Shown: one piece after another, positions 55,057-64,000 of the stretch
Layout of the letters: the number at the start of each line of letters is the position of its first letter
How positions within the stretch are numbered: the stretch's first letter is position 1
NCBI RefSeq assembly: GCF_013868055.1
Contig: NZ_JACEOL010000055.1
Span: 1 to 64,000 of the forward strand
DNA length: 64,000 nucleotides
Source: Thermoactinomyces mirandus
Lineage (GTDB): Bacteria; Bacillota; Bacilli; Thermoactinomycetales; Thermoactinomycetaceae
Reading direction: 5' to 3'
Program-made: the position numbers and the translations under genes
The notes under the pieces: model-generated
Databases searched by the model: none
Told to the model about the DNA's origin: nothing
Seen by the model: only the letters and a program-made list of their open reading frames with translations

Positions 55057-55581
55057 TCAGCCGTTTTTCAGTTTATGAAACTGGTACTGCCCCAATAGTA
55101 TTTTGCATAAATGGATAAGCATTTCTTTCCGATCAACCAGTCCATTGGTAAATACGCCAATTGCCCCCTGGTGATGGCGGATTCCTGTCTGTTTGGAATA
55201 TTCATCCATGATTGGCCCCAATTCCCTGCCTTCATGAAGCGGAGCCCGAAACTGGTCAGGAAGCGGAATTCGCGCGCCACCGGCGATCAAACATTGGTCA
55301 TTCTCGTCAGCCAATGCACTCCAGTTGCACAGGAACAGGCCGAAAGGCGTCTCAACAACCCCGCCTTCCAGTCCGATTCCCACATCTGCGTTTAACTCCT
55401 TTTTGGCTTGGCGGGCACGGTGAATCGCTCCCTGAATGGTTTCATCATCCGAAAAAGGCTGATTCCGTACCCCTGAAGGAATAGAAGCCGAGAGGACGGT
55501 AACATCCGGTACCAGTTCCTGCCACGTTTCCCTGACGGCATTTACTTTGGCGGGATTGGTTGATCCGACTGCAATAATCAT
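55057..55581 (-). CDS. DUF84-family inosine/xanthosine triphosphatase (YjjX-like)
   Basis: House-cleaning NTPase that hydrolyses non-canonical purine nucleoside triphosphates. The start chosen is ATG 55581 (MIIAVGSTNPAKVNAVRE), with AGGTGA upstream. 174 residues, with PFSDDETIQGAIHRA, GIGLEGGVVE and the metal-binding acidic residues of the family. It follows the sortase gene by 13 bp on the same strand, an unexpected partner. Confidence 0.88.
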   Translation of the reverse strand: MIIAVGSTNPAKVNAVRETWQELVPDVTVLSASIPSGVRNQPFSDDETIQGAIHRARQAKKELNADVGIGLEGGVVETPFGLFLCNWSALADENDQCLIAGGARIPLPDQFRAPLHEGRELGPIMDEYSKQTGIRHHQGAIGVFTNGLVDRKEMLIHLCKILLGQYQFHKLKNG

Positions 55582-55594
55582 GTTTTCACCTGCT

Positions 55595-56230
55595 TCAGGA
55601 AGAATGGGTTTCGGCGGTGGTGGCAGATGCGTTTTTAATGTCAATTAATTCGGCGCGAATGATATAACGATCCGGGGCATCTCCAACATAATCAAACGGG
55701 TAACAGGTTGTCACGGTGAGAACCGGCGCGGGATCGGGAACAATCACTGTCCGGTCCTCTGCCCCTGTGATCCAGTGTTTGCGGATTTGATAGGTAAAGA
55801 TTTTGTCACCGTATTTTATGTACAGGCGGTCACCGCTTTGTAACTTGCCAAGATCCCTGAAGACGGTATCCCGATGCCCCGATAACACGACATGTCCAGT
55901 TTCACCGGGATTGACCGTGCCATGGCCCTGGTACAGGCCGACTCCCTTTTTCAGGGATTCCTGGTCGGTTCCCTTGACAACAGGGATAATCAGTCCCAAT
56001 TTGGGAATGATCAGTTTCCCGATATTTTCCCCCTGCCCGGCGGCAGGCAATTCAAGTTTGATTCCCTGACTCATCTGTGGTTTTGCCGTTTGATCATTCC
56101 AGTTGGTATCGATTGATTGCGCCAGGCGTGGATTATGTTCAGCGATGCTGGATTCCCCCCACCAGTGATAAAGATTGTAACCAATAAAAATGGTTCCTGC
56201 CAAAATCAACAGCCAGGCTATTTTTTGCAT
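55595..56230 (-). CDS. class D-type sortase
   Basis: Membrane-anchored transpeptidase that links LPxTG-type proteins to the cell wall. ATG 56230 is 7 nt after AAGGAGGGG. N-terminal helix (about residues 3-20), then the sortase barrel with His119 (VVLSGHRDT), Cys176 (TVTTCYPF) and Arg188 (APDRYIIRA). 211 residues. No LPxTG substrate gene is nearby. It shares an operon with the DUF84 NTPase. Confidence 0.9.
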   Translation of the reverse strand: MQKIAWLLILAGTIFIGYNLYHWWGESSIAEHNPRLAQSIDTNWNDQTAKPQMSQGIKLELPAAGQGENIGKLIIPKLGLIIPVVKGTDQESLKKGVGLYQGHGTVNPGETGHVVLSGHRDTVFRDLGKLQSGDRLYIKYGDKIFTYQIRKHWITGAEDRTVIVPDPAPVLTVTTCYPFDYVGDAPDRYIIRAELIDIKNASATTAETHSS

Positions 56231-56435
56231 GAAGGATCCCCTCCTTTTGGACAAATGGTCTGTGCCAAACTCCCGATTCAGTGCCGGACCAAGGGAAGAC
56301 GACTTAAAGGGTATTTAGCAGTTCCGCCGGCTCTTGCAATCATCCCTTGCAACCGGCAAGAATCAATTTTATCCAGATTACCAATTTTTCGAAGCGGTGT
56401 TGCCCGGAAACCGCAATTGAAGCAATTCTAACTTA

Positions 56436-56463
56436 ATTATATCTATCAGAGTTATGGTATCAA
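56436..56463 (-). promoter_or_regulatory. sortase operon promoter
   Basis: On the minus strand: TTGATA (56463-56458), 16-bp spacer, TATAAT (56441-56436). Confidence 0.6.
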
Positions 56464-56514
56464 ATGGCGGGTACCTGTGCATCTCTTTTATTTCCTGCCG
56501 GCGGTATAACCGTT

Positions 56515-56543
56515 TTGACAAGGAAATGCAAAAAGCGTATTTT
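56515..56543 (+). promoter_or_regulatory. hprK promoter
   Basis: TTGACA (56515-56520), 17-bp spacer, TATTTT (56538-56543). Divergent from the sortase promoter in the 442-bp intergenic region, which otherwise shows nothing. Confidence 0.6.
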
Positions 56544-56672
56544 AGGGTATGTGGAACCTTATTGTGATGTCCTTCCGGACAGGGACTCGGAAACAGCCCG
56601 GGATTGACCGTTTGTCCCGGGGTAGAACAAAGTACAGGGCAGTTCACATTTTGTTGTTAGGAGAGCAGGGAA

Positions 56673-57608
56673 ATGAGCAGAAAAGTGACATTGAAAAAAT
56701 TGATAGAAGACTTTCAGTTGGAAGTGATCTATGGCTGGGACCAATTTGACCGTGCCGTGACAGTTGCGGAATTGTACCGTCCTGGGCTGGAATTGGCCGG
56801 TTTTTTCACTTATCACCCGGTAGAACGGCTGCAGCTGCTGGGGAAAACGGAACTGTCGTTTATTGAAGGGTTATCCAAACAAAAAAGGACGGAGCGTTTG
56901 GAACGGTTGTGCCATCCCGAAATTCCCTGTTTCATTGTTACACGAAATATAGAGGTTCCTCTTGAACTGATCAGTGCCTCCCAAAAGAATAAAGTCCCGA
57001 TTCTGCGTACTTCACTGGCTACCACAAAATTTGCCAGCAAACTGACGAATTACCTGGAAAAGCATCTGGCTCCTACAACGACTATTCACGGAGTATTGGT
57101 AGACGTGTACGGAATTGGTGTACTGATTACCGGTTCCAGCGGAATTGGCAAAAGCGAAACGGCTTTGGAACTGGTGAAACGGGGGCATCGTCTGGTAGCT
57201 GATGATGCGGTGGAAATTACACAATCTGAAGAGGGGACGCTTGTAGGACATGCTCCGGATCTGATCCGTTATTTGCTGGAGATTCGGGGGTTGGGCATTA
57301 TTAACGTGATGACCCTGTTTGGTGCTGGAGCCGTACGTGCGAAAAAAAAGATCTCTATCGCCATCCATCTGGAAGCATGGAAAGAACAGCAGCAGTATGA
57401 CCGACTGGGCCTGGATGAGGAAAAAGTGCGCATTATTGATACGGAGATTCCCAAGTTAATCATCCCTGTTCGCCCTGGACGAAATCTGGCCGTGATTATC
57501 GAAGTGGCGGCAATGAACTTCCGGCTGAAGGGAATGGGGTATCATGCGGCACAGCAGTTTGTCCAGCAATTGGGAACAGTGATCGATGAAGGTGATGATT
57601 TCGATTAA
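56673..57608 (+). CDS. hprK: HPr kinase/phosphorylase
   Basis: Phosphorylates HPr and Crh at Ser46 to signal carbon status for catabolite repression, and can reverse the reaction. 311 residues: N-terminal domain to about 130, His139 region, Walker A GSSGIGKS (154-161), and the HPrK signature [20 protein letters not shown]. Complete. It precedes lgt, with a small convergent zinc-protein gene between. Confidence 0.97.
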   Translation: MSRKVTLKKLIEDFQLEVIYGWDQFDRAVTVAELYRPGLELAGFFTYHPVERLQLLGKTELSFIEGLSKQKRTERLERLCHPEIPCFIVTRNIEVPLELISASQKNKVPILRTSLATTKFASKLTNYLEKHLAPTTTIHGVLVDVYGIGVLITGSSGIGKSETALELVKRGHRLVADDAVEITQSEEGTLVGHAPDLIRYLLEIRGLGIINVMTLFGAGAVRAKKKISIAIHLEAWKEQQQYDRLGLDEEKVRIIDTEIPKLIIPVRPGRNLAVIIEVAAMNFRLKGMGYHAAQQFVQQLGTVIDEGDDFD

Positions 57609-57669
57609 GCAAGATCCGGCCAAAATAATCTGCCCCGAAAGGTTGACAACTCCACCGATCACGCATAAG

Positions 57670-57710
57670 GGCTGCTTCCGGGAAACAAGAGGCAGCCATA
57701 TTGCATTTTT
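57670..57710 (+). terminator. probable hprK terminator
   Basis: GGCTGC/GCAGCC 6-bp stem with a 16-nt loop, followed after a few bases by CATTTTTCC. Weak. Confidence 0.45.
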
Positions 57711-57714
57711 CCTG

Positions 57715-57918
57715 TTAAATTGTGATCTCACGGTCCGCGTGACAGGCTTTAGGCTTGGACCAATGAGGAAGATACACAAATTGGACGGGATCATTGGACA
57801 AGCATCCAGGGGTTGAACAAAATCCCCGATCTTCTATAATATGAACACTTTGTCGTTTTCCACATTCCATGCAGTCATAACGGTCAGCCTCATCTTGATG
57901 AGATTCAATTGCCAACAA
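57715..57918 (-). CDS. small zinc-finger-like protein, 67 residues
   Basis: TTG start at 57918 with GGAGGG exactly 7 nt upstream. The Cys pattern DCMECGK..GFCSTPGC (CxxC..CxxxxC) suggests a zinc ribbon, and the C-terminus holds another Cys. It points towards hprK on the opposite strand. No family name known to me. Confidence 0.65.
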   Translation of the reverse strand: MLAIESHQDEADRYDCMECGKRQSVHIIEDRGFCSTPGCLSNDPVQFVYLPHWSKPKACHADREITI

Positions 57919-58379
57919 AATAAATCCCTCCAGTAATTTGTGTATATTATTTTAATGAATCAGATTTTTTATGTCTATATTTAAGAACTTAACATTTTTT
58001 TAAATATTTCATATGATCTTTTCAAGGGCTTAATATAGAGATAAAAATAAATTATAAAATATTGCCTTGTTGCTTATAAATTTTCAGGATATTCCTTAAG
58101 TACCACCAGCGTTGCCTGTCATTTCCCGGGCAGGAATTTGCAGCAACCGTTTTCATATCATGAAAAACTTTTTTGTTTCATCTGGGAATTTTAGACACAA
58201 AAATATATCATTTATAATTTGGGTTATTATTCTACCATACTTGTATGATGGTACGTATAGCAAGAGTAGAGCAAGGAAACAAATCCAGACCATTTAATTA
58301 TGAAAGGATGAAATTGGTTGCAAATTCCTTTAAAATAACTTCAAGTGTCAAATCATTTGACAAAGGGGAGATGACGAGC
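57919..58379 (+). other. 460-bp lgt leader with a GC-rich structured island
   Basis: Mostly AT-rich. At 58105-58146 a GC-richer island contains GTTGC/GCAAC and CCTG/CAGG pairings, and directly after it TTTTCAT/ATGAAAA plus ACTTTTTT (58148-58172) looks like a terminator. This could be an attenuator or a small RNA upstream of lgt. It matches no riboswitch class I know. Confidence 0.35.
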
Positions 58380-59285
58380 ATGATTCCAGCAGCTATTGAT
58401 CCTGTTGCTCTTTCGCTGGGACCGTTACAGATACATTGGTACGGGATAATTATGGGGACCTCTGCCATTCTGGGATTGTTTCTGGCGACAAGAGAGGCAA
58501 AACGCCAGCAAATCGATCCCGATTTGTTACTGGATATGATGATCTGGGTGCTGCCTTCTGCCATTGTTGGGGCACGGTTATATTATGTGCTGTTTGAATG
58601 GGAGTATTACATGATCCACCCGGAAGACATCATTGCTGTTTGGAAAGGCGGGCTTGCCATTCACGGCGGGCTGATTGGTGCTTTTATCGCCGGCTACCTG
58701 TTTGTTCGCAAGCATAATCTCTCATTTTTAAAAATGGGAGATATTGTGGCACCAGGCATTATTCTTGGCCAGGCAATTGGACGATGGGGGAATTTTATCA
58801 ATCAGGAAGCGCATGGAGGAGAAGTATCCCGTGCATTTCTGGAAAATATGCATTTGCCTGACTGGCTGATCGAACAGATGAATATCCATGGAACTTATTA
58901 TCATCCAACCTTTTTATATGAATCAGTCTGGAACCTGGTTGGATTTCTGTTGCTGATCGGTTTGCGGAAGGTAAATCTGAAACGGGGTGAGATCTTCTTT
59001 ACTTATCTGATCTGGTATTCGCTGGGGCGCTTTTTCATTGAAGGGCTCAGAACCGACAGTCTTGCCTTTGAAGGGGCAGAATGGCTTGAACAAATACTTC
59101 AGGCGTTGTGGCTGCCGATGGATGCCCTGTTTGAACCAGGGTTACTTACCGGAGGCAATATTCGCGTTGCCCAATTGATCAGTCTGGTTGGGATTTTATT
59201 GGGCCTGATCCTGATCATTTGGCGCCGGATTGACAAAACTGCCAAAGAAAAAGTGGATGAAACGAAAGAAACACAAAATGCTTAA
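58380..59285 (+). CDS. lgt: prolipoprotein diacylglyceryl transferase
   Basis: Adds diacylglycerol from phosphatidylglycerol to the lipobox Cys of lipoproteins. ATG 58380 is 9 nt from AAAGGGGAG; upstream in-frame ATGs at 58371 and 58245 are poorer. About 301 residues with seven membrane helices, IHGGLIGAF and the Lgt signature [14 protein letters not shown]. Substrates in this window include the binding protein at 9622 and CccB. Confidence 0.96.
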   Translation: MIPAAIDPVALSLGPLQIHWYGIIMGTSAILGLFLATREAKRQQIDPDLLLDMMIWVLPSAIVGARLYYVLFEWEYYMIHPEDIIAVWKGGLAIHGGLIGAFIAGYLFVRKHNLSFLKMGDIVAPGIILGQAIGRWGNFINQEAHGGEVSRAFLENMHLPDWLIEQMNIHGTYYHPTFLYESVWNLVGFLLLIGLRKVNLKRGEIFFTYLIWYSLGRFFIEGLRTDSLAFEGAEWLEQILQALWLPMDALFEPGLLTGGNIRVAQLISLVGILLGLILIIWRRIDKTAKEKVDETKETQNA

Positions 59286-59297
59286 GGAGTGAATTGT

Positions 59298-59960
59298 GTG
59301 AGGTATTCCGTCATCTTGTTTGATCTGGATGGTACACTGATCAATACGAACTCATTAATCCTTGCCTCTTTTATGCATACGCTTGAATCTCATTGCCCCG
59401 GCAAATATACCGTAAATGATGTTATTCCCATTATGGGGGAGCCCCTGCTTGACCAGATGAGGCATTTTGATCCCTCGCAGGCCGAAGAGATGGTAAAAAC
59501 ATACCAAACCTACAATGTCAGGCATCATGATGATTATGTTGAGGAATTCCCCCATGTCCGACAGGTTCTTCAGCAATTGCACCAGGCGGGAATCGCTTTG
59601 GGGATTGTCTCGAACAAACGACGGCTGGTTGTCGAAAAAGGGCTGGATCTGTTTGGCTTGAAGCCTTTGATGCAAACCATTGTCTGTATTGGCGATACGG
59701 AAAAGGCAAAACCGGAACCCGATATGATCCGGCTTGCCCTGAAGCAGGTGAATGCAACTCCTGATCAGGCCTTGATGGTGGGAGACAGCCGTTATGACCT
59801 GATTGCTGCCAACAGGGCTTCTGTCAATACTGCGGCTGTAACCTGGAGCCTGCATCTGGAAGAACTGCGCCGGTATAACCCCGATTATATTCTGGAGGAC
59901 ATGCGCGATCTGCTCGGGATCATGCAAATAAGTGGGGAGACATGCTACCAGGATGCGTAA
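59298..59960 (+). CDS. ppaX: pyrophosphatase PpaX
   Basis: HAD-family phosphatase that removes pyrophosphate released by the HPr-Ser-P dephosphorylation activity of HprK. GTG 59298 follows AAGGAGTG; GTG 59289 overlaps it. 220 residues: FDLDGTLINTN with the nucleophile Asp, GIVSNKRR, KAKPEPDM and MVGDSRYDLIAA. It follows lgt by 12 bp, the same block as in B. subtilis. Confidence 0.94.
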   Translation: MRYSVILFDLDGTLINTNSLILASFMHTLESHCPGKYTVNDVIPIMGEPLLDQMRHFDPSQAEEMVKTYQTYNVRHHDDYVEEFPHVRQVLQQLHQAGIALGIVSNKRRLVVEKGLDLFGLKPLMQTIVCIGDTEKAKPEPDMIRLALKQVNATPDQALMVGDSRYDLIAANRASVNTAAVTWSLHLEELRRYNPDYILEDMRDLLGIMQISGETCYQDA

Positions 59961-60444
59961 AACGGACAGATTCAAAGTAACGGGACCAAACTCATTATGG
60001 CAGATTTACCGGACGATTTCATTTTGGAAGGTATTCAAAAACACGCTGGTTATTGTTACAAGCCGCTATCTGCCTTTCATGAGCCTGAAAAGATGGGTTT
60101 ACCGCCAGCTGTTGCATATGGAAATTGGTGAAAATACGGCAATTGCATTTATGGCGATGATGGATATTCTGTATCCGGAAAAGATTCATATCGGGAAAAA
60201 CACGGTCATTGGATACAATACGACCATTTTGACACACGAGTATCTGGTGGAGGAGTATCGTCTGGGAGAAGTACATATTGGAGACCATGTGATGATTGGT
60301 GCCAATACGACCATTTTGCCCGGGATCACGATTGGAGATCATGCAGTGGTGGGAGCCGGTTCAGTTGTAACCAGGGATGTACCTCCTTACGCATTTGTCG
60401 CGGGGAATCCAATCCGGCTGATAAAAATGCGGGATCAGACATAG
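59953..60444 (+). CDS. yvoF: hexapeptide-repeat acyltransferase (YvoF-like)
   Basis: Left-handed beta-helix O-acetyltransferase of unknown substrate. The start is taken as ATG 59953, overlapping the ppaX stop (ATGCGTAA), implying coupling. About 163 residues. Hexapeptide repeats run from IGENTAIAF to VGAGSVVTRDVPPYAFVAGNP, with the catalytic His probably in ILTHEYLV. Confidence 0.88.
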   Translation: MRKTDRFKVTGPNSLWQIYRTISFWKVFKNTLVIVTSRYLPFMSLKRWVYRQLLHMEIGENTAIAFMAMMDILYPEKIHIGKNTVIGYNTTILTHEYLVEEYRLGEVHIGDHVMIGANTTILPGITIGDHAVVGAGSVVTRDVPPYAFVAGNPIRLIKMRDQT

Positions 60445-60502
60445 CGTTGACATTCCCAAAAACATGGGCGAACAATTTGCCAAACTTTGTCGACCAGTCT
60501 GG

Positions 60503-60529
60503 CAGGGAGAGCACTCCCTGGTTTTTTTT
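60503..60529 (+). terminator. intrinsic terminator after yvoF
   Basis: 7-bp stem CAGGGAG/CTCCCTG, AGCA loop, then GTTTTTTTT. Confidence 0.9.
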
Positions 60530-60655
60530 GACATTTCAACTTCAAAAAATGGAAGTTATATGAAAAACAGCTGCAAATACTGTTTTAATAAGCCAGGTAA
60601 CGTTATTATTTAATGAGATTAATTATTTGCTGGATTAAATAAGAGGAGGATGAAA

Positions 60656-63600
60656 GTGAACTGGTTGACCCGTTTCTCCCTGCGAAACGTCGCAGCGCTG
60701 TTAATCCTGGTAATTCTGGTAACAGGGAGTGGTATTTACACCGCCACGCAATTAAAAATGGAAGCAATGCCGGATATCAATTTTCCTGTCATTGTAGCGG
60801 TTACTCCGTATCCGGGCGCATCGCCTGAAGATATTGCCGAAAAAGTAACGGAACCGATCGAGAAAGAGATGATGGGGATCGAAGGTGTTGACAAAGTCAC
60901 TTCCATCTCAGCAGACAGCACTTCCGTTGTGGTTGCGCAACTTGGCTTTGATGCTGACCTGGATAAAGCGCAGCAGCAAATGAAAGATGGCATTGACCGG
61001 ATGTCTTTGCCGGAAGAGGTTATGGATACCACTTTTAACCGTTTTGGCTTTAACACGTTTCCCATCATTAACTTTACGGTTACCAGTGACAAGAAAAACA
61101 TAGCCGGGCTGGAACGTTGGATAAATGACGTTGTCAAGCCGGAACTGGACTCGGTGGATGGAGTAGGCGAAGTGAAAGTCAAGGGAGAAGGCCCCAAAGC
61201 GGTCTATATCCGCTTAAAACCGCAAGCCTTGAAAGAACACAATCTGTCGTTGCAACAAGTCCGGCAAATGCTGGCCAGTGCCCAGATGTCCCTGCCAGTC
61301 GGTGATTTGAATGAAGGTGCGATCAATATGCCTGTTCGCGTCAATCAGGATATCACCTCAGTGGAGGAGCTGAAGAATTATGAACTGACTGTTCAGCCCA
61401 ATATAACGGCAGGAATTCAGGATGCTTTTAACCAGTTTGGCCAGTCCATGCAATCCCTGGGACAAGCAGTTGGCGGATTGGGGCAGGCTGTCGGTGGGAT
61501 CAGTCAAGGATTGGGCCAGGTAAGCCAGGGGCTTGGTCAGGTAAGTCAGGGACTTGGTCAGGTGAGTGAAGGAACAAGGCAACTGGCAAAACTGCAGGCA
61601 CATACACAGCAGGTTCAGGCAGAAATCATCGGAATCCAGATCGAATTGAATAAAACGATGGAAGAGCTGCAAAAAAAACCTGACAACGGTCAGCTCCAGC
61701 AGCAGGCGGCCATGCTTCGGGGACAATTGCAGGCAAAACAGGCCGAATTGGCCTATCTTGGCCAGCAATTGCAAACAATGGTCTCCAAAATGCCCCAGTC
61801 CAGCGGAGAAGGATTGACCAAAAAATCCAATTCGGCCCAAATGCCATCGTCTCAAGGGAAAATCTCCCCAGCTCTGTCCGGGAAACCCCAAATGAAAGAC
61901 GGGAAAATTCAAACCGTCAAGCTGAAAGAGATTGCAACCATTACGGAATCAGCCGAGGACAATACGTTGATTACCCGTACCAATGGAAAGCCGTCGGTCA
62001 ATATTGAAGTGATCAAAAATCCGGATGACAACGTGGTTGAGGTTGCTGATCAAATCAATGAGAAACTGGACCAGTTGGCAAAGACAAACAAGGATGTTCA
62101 CTTTACGATGCTGTTTGACCAGTCGAAAGAGGTAAAGGAATCGATCCATTCCATGGTCCGGGAAGGATTGCTGGGGGCACTGTTTGCATCCCTTGTCATT
62201 TTGCTGTTTTTGCGCAATATACGGATGACCCTGATTTCGGTTGTGTCAATTCCTGTTTCGGTTCTGGCAGCATTGATCTTGTTGAAACAGGCTGACATTA
62301 CGCTGAATATCATGACGCTTGGCGGATTGACCGTTGCGATTGGCCGGGTTGTCGATGACAGCATTGTCGTCATCGAAAACATTTACCGCCATTTGATGAA
62401 AGGAGTGGAGCGCACCACAGAAGTGATCCGGCTGGCAACCAGGGAAGTGGCTTCCGCTATCACTTCTTCCACCATGACAACAGTCGCGGTGTTTGTGCCA
62501 CTCAGCTTTATTAACGGGATTGTTGGCGAAGTGTTTTATCCGTTTGCATTGACGGTTGCTTTTGCACTCATTTGCTCGCTTTTGGTGGCAGTTACCATCG
62601 TTCCGGTACTGGCCAAATTGCTCGTTTTAAGAGGAAAACCGATCAAAAAAAGACAGACGCACAATCAGCTGGCCAAGCAGTATAAACGGGCGCTTGCCTG
62701 GTCCCTGAACCACAAGAAAATCGTTCTGGTCGGATCAACCTTGTTATTGCTGGCAAGCTTTGCACTCGTACCTTTGATCGGAACCAGCTTTTTGCCATCT
62801 GATAAAGAAAAAGCCATGAATATTGAGTTGGAAATGCCTTCCGGAACCGAGCTGGACAAAACGAACCGGATTACGCAACAAATTGAACAAAAGTTGAAAC
62901 AGCATGAAGAAGTGGAACTGATTACCTCTACTGTCGGCAACCTGCAAGGTGAACTGATGAATAACGGCAGTATCGGAAGCGCCAATCGCGCAACCATGTT
63001 TGTTACTCTGGCCGACAAGACAAAGATTGATTCATTCCTGGAACAAATCCGCAAAGAATTGAAGAGTGTTGATTCCGGGGCGGTCATCAATGTCAGTGAA
63101 GTGAACAGTATTTCTCCGGCAGCCAACTCGATTGAAGTCAGCGTGACCGGGGCTTCCCTGGATGCCATCAGGAAAGTGTCCGACCAGTTGGCTGCCAAAA
63201 TGGAAAAAGTACACGGGTTGGTCAACGTGGAAAACAATTTGAGTGAGCAAAAGGAACTTGTCACCATTGAAGTGGATCAGTCGAAGGCGGCCAAAAAAGG
63301 ATTGGTGGCGCAACAGGTTGCTCTGAGTGTCCGCGGGTTGTTGCATGCCGATACCATCTTTGAGATTGAAAACGGAAAACAAATCCAGGAAGTGAAGTTG
63401 GGCCTGCGGGAAGAGCAATTGGACTCTGTGAAAAAGGTGGAAGAGATCGAAATTCTTTCTCCTGCCGGCGAGATGGTGAAATTGAAAGAGATTGCTTCTG
63501 TTAAAAAGGAAGAGGGTCCTGTCAACATCCGTAAAGAGAATGGTCAATTGGTAGCGACGATTTCGGGAGATGTTACCATCAAGGATACCGGAGCCGTTTC

Positions 63601-64000
63601 CCGGGATATCGAGGAACAAATCGAAAATACAAAATTGCCGAATGGGGTTTCTGTGAAACTGGGCGGAGATGCCGAACTGATGAATGAAAGCTTTGCCGAT
63701 CTGGGTAAATCCATGATTGTAGCGGTGGGTGCCGTTTACGTTGTCATGCTGATTGCCTTCGGTGAAGCCACGGCACCATTTACGATTCTGTTCTCACTCC
63801 CCTATGCGATTATTGGCGGATTGATCGGGCTGTGGATATCCGGTCAGCCAATCAGTGCAACGGCCCTGATCGGTGCCCTGATGCTGATCGGGATTGTCGT
63901 TACCAATGCCATCGTTTTCATCGACCGGGTTCAACAGATGAGAAAACGCGGGCTGGATACCCGGAGTGCCTTGATTGAAGCAGGAGGAACCCGGTTGCGT
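60656..64000 (+). CDS. RND-family efflux transporter (SwrC/AcrB-like), 3'-truncated by the window
   Basis: Proton-driven multidrug or lipopeptide exporter; in B. subtilis SwrC exports surfactin. GTG 60656 is 6 nt after GAGGAGG; ATG 60650 lies too close. 1115 codons are in the window and the frame is open at its end. Visible: first helix, porter domain (TPYPGASPEDIAEKV), paired Asp of helix 4 (GRVVDDSIVVIENIYRH) and a second porter half. Residues about 250-420 form a large insertion that begins with 11 consecutive heptads (262-338, GQAVGGL and SQGLGQV types), probably a coiled coil projecting outside the cell. Confidence 0.93.
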   Translation, partial: MNWLTRFSLRNVAALLILVILVTGSGIYTATQLKMEAMPDINFPVIVAVTPYPGASPEDIAEKVTEPIEKEMMGIEGVDKVTSISADSTSVVVAQLGFDADLDKAQQQMKDGIDRMSLPEEVMDTTFNRFGFNTFPIINFTVTSDKKNIAGLERWINDVVKPELDSVDGVGEVKVKGEGPKAVYIRLKPQALKEHNLSLQQVRQMLASAQMSLPVGDLNEGAINMPVRVNQDITSVEELKNYELTVQPNITAGIQDAFNQFGQSMQSLGQAVGGLGQAVGGISQGLGQVSQGLGQVSQGLGQVSEGTRQLAKLQAHTQQVQAEIIGIQIELNKTMEELQKKPDNGQLQQQAAMLRGQLQAKQAELAYLGQQLQTMVSKMPQSSGEGLTKKSNSAQMPSSQGKISPALSGKPQMKDGKIQTVKLKEIATITESAEDNTLITRTNGKPSVNIEVIKNPDDNVVEVADQINEKLDQLAKTNKDVHFTMLFDQSKEVKESIHSMVREGLLGALFASLVILLFLRNIRMTLISVVSIPVSVLAALILLKQADITLNIMTLGGLTVAIGRVVDDSIVVIENIYRHLMKGVERTTEVIRLATREVASAITSSTMTTVAVFVPLSFINGIVGEVFYPFALTVAFALICSLLVAVTIVPVLAKLLVLRGKPIKKRQTHNQLAKQYKRALAWSLNHKKIVLVGSTLLLLASFALVPLIGTSFLPSDKEKAMNIELEMPSGTELDKTNRITQQIEQKLKQHEEVELITSTVGNLQGELMNNGSIGSANRATMFVTLADKTKIDSFLEQIRKELKSVDSGAVINVSEVNSISPAANSIEVSVTGASLDAIRKVSDQLAAKMEKVHGLVNVENNLSEQKELVTIEVDQSKAAKKGLVAQQVALSVRGLLHADTIFEIENGKQIQEVKLGLREEQLDSVKKVEEIEILSPAGEMVKLKEIASVKKEEGPVNIRKENGQLVATISGDVTIKDTGAVSRDIEEQIENTKLPNGVSVKLGGDAELMNESFADLGKSMIVAVGAVYVVMLIAFGEATAPFTILFSLPYAIIGGLIGLWISGQPISATALIGALMLIGIVVTNAIVFIDRVQQMRKRGLDTRSALIEAGGTRLR
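61439..61669 (+). repeat. 21-bp (heptad) tandem repeat tract inside the RND gene
   Basis: Successive 21-bp units encode 7-residue repeats. The three units around 61502-61564 (SQGLGQV each) are almost identical at the DNA level; outer units are more diverged. Hydrophobic residues at positions 4 and 7 fit a coiled coil. Confidence 0.85.

Overview
This 64-kb window is a chromosomal segment from a low-to-mid-GC, endospore-forming member of the Bacillales. The evidence is an alpha/beta-type small acid-soluble spore protein, RF2 with a Firmicutes-style frameshift, long-form HPF, comFA/comFC, the hprK-lgt-ppaX-yvoF block, the ctpB-minJ pair, HPr kinase, LexA-type and ARG-type operators of Bacillus form, and strong AGGAGG ribosome sites. 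Gene order resembles Bacillus subtilis (degU/comF, hpf-secA-prfB-cccB-ftsEX-ctpB-minJ, uvrBA, hprK-lgt-ppaX-yvoF), but many genes are inserted. I would place it near Alicyclobacillaceae or Thermoactinomycetaceae rather than Bacillus proper; this is inference. No rRNA, tRNA, IS element or CRISPR array was seen.

Layout. 1-5.1 kb: an LCP cell-wall protein on the minus strand, a secreted subtilase and metK. 5.3-9.4 kb: an orphan NarL-type regulator with Asn at the phosphoacceptor site, a short glycosyltransferase-like membrane protein, comFA, comFC and HU. 9.5-12 kb: a polar amino-acid ABC transporter with an ARG-box promoter and a cluster of DnaA boxes between its first two genes. 12-20 kb: cold-shock protein, HPF behind a sigma-H-type promoter, wecB plus a glycosyltransferase, secA and prfB. 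20-22.3 kb: a decayed enoyl-CoA hydratase, a basic membrane-anchored protein and cytochrome c551. 22.5-34.7 kb: argCJBDF, then a methyltransferase, a GNAT, a Mn riboswitch with a TerC-family protein, a broken glutathionylspermidine-synthase-like gene, then argGH. With ArgJ acting at steps 1 and 5, the genes cover the whole route from glutamate to arginine. 35-43 kb: ftsEX, three EnvC-like M23 proteins (the middle one lacking catalytic residues), ctpB and minJ.

43.2-46.7 kb and 52.0-53.7 kb are accessory, visibly more AT-rich stretches on either side of uvrB-uvrA-SASP. They hold a frame-broken XRE-TPR (RRNPP-like) regulator, several small unknown genes, and two copies of an unrecognised two-gene module: a zinc-ribbon miniprotein followed by a roughly 175-190-residue protein. 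One copy is intact; both genes of the other are frame-broken. 54-64 kb: DUF302, a YvlD-like membrane protein, a DUF84 nucleotide phosphatase with a class-D-like sortase, hprK, a small zinc protein, lgt, ppaX, yvoF and the start of a SwrC-like RND transporter with a heptad-repeat insertion.

A small family of dispersed intergenic repeats (three good copies) and three ARG-box promoters tie distant parts of the window together. Several frame breaks lie at homopolymers, so sequencing error must be kept in mind for the accessory pseudogenes.
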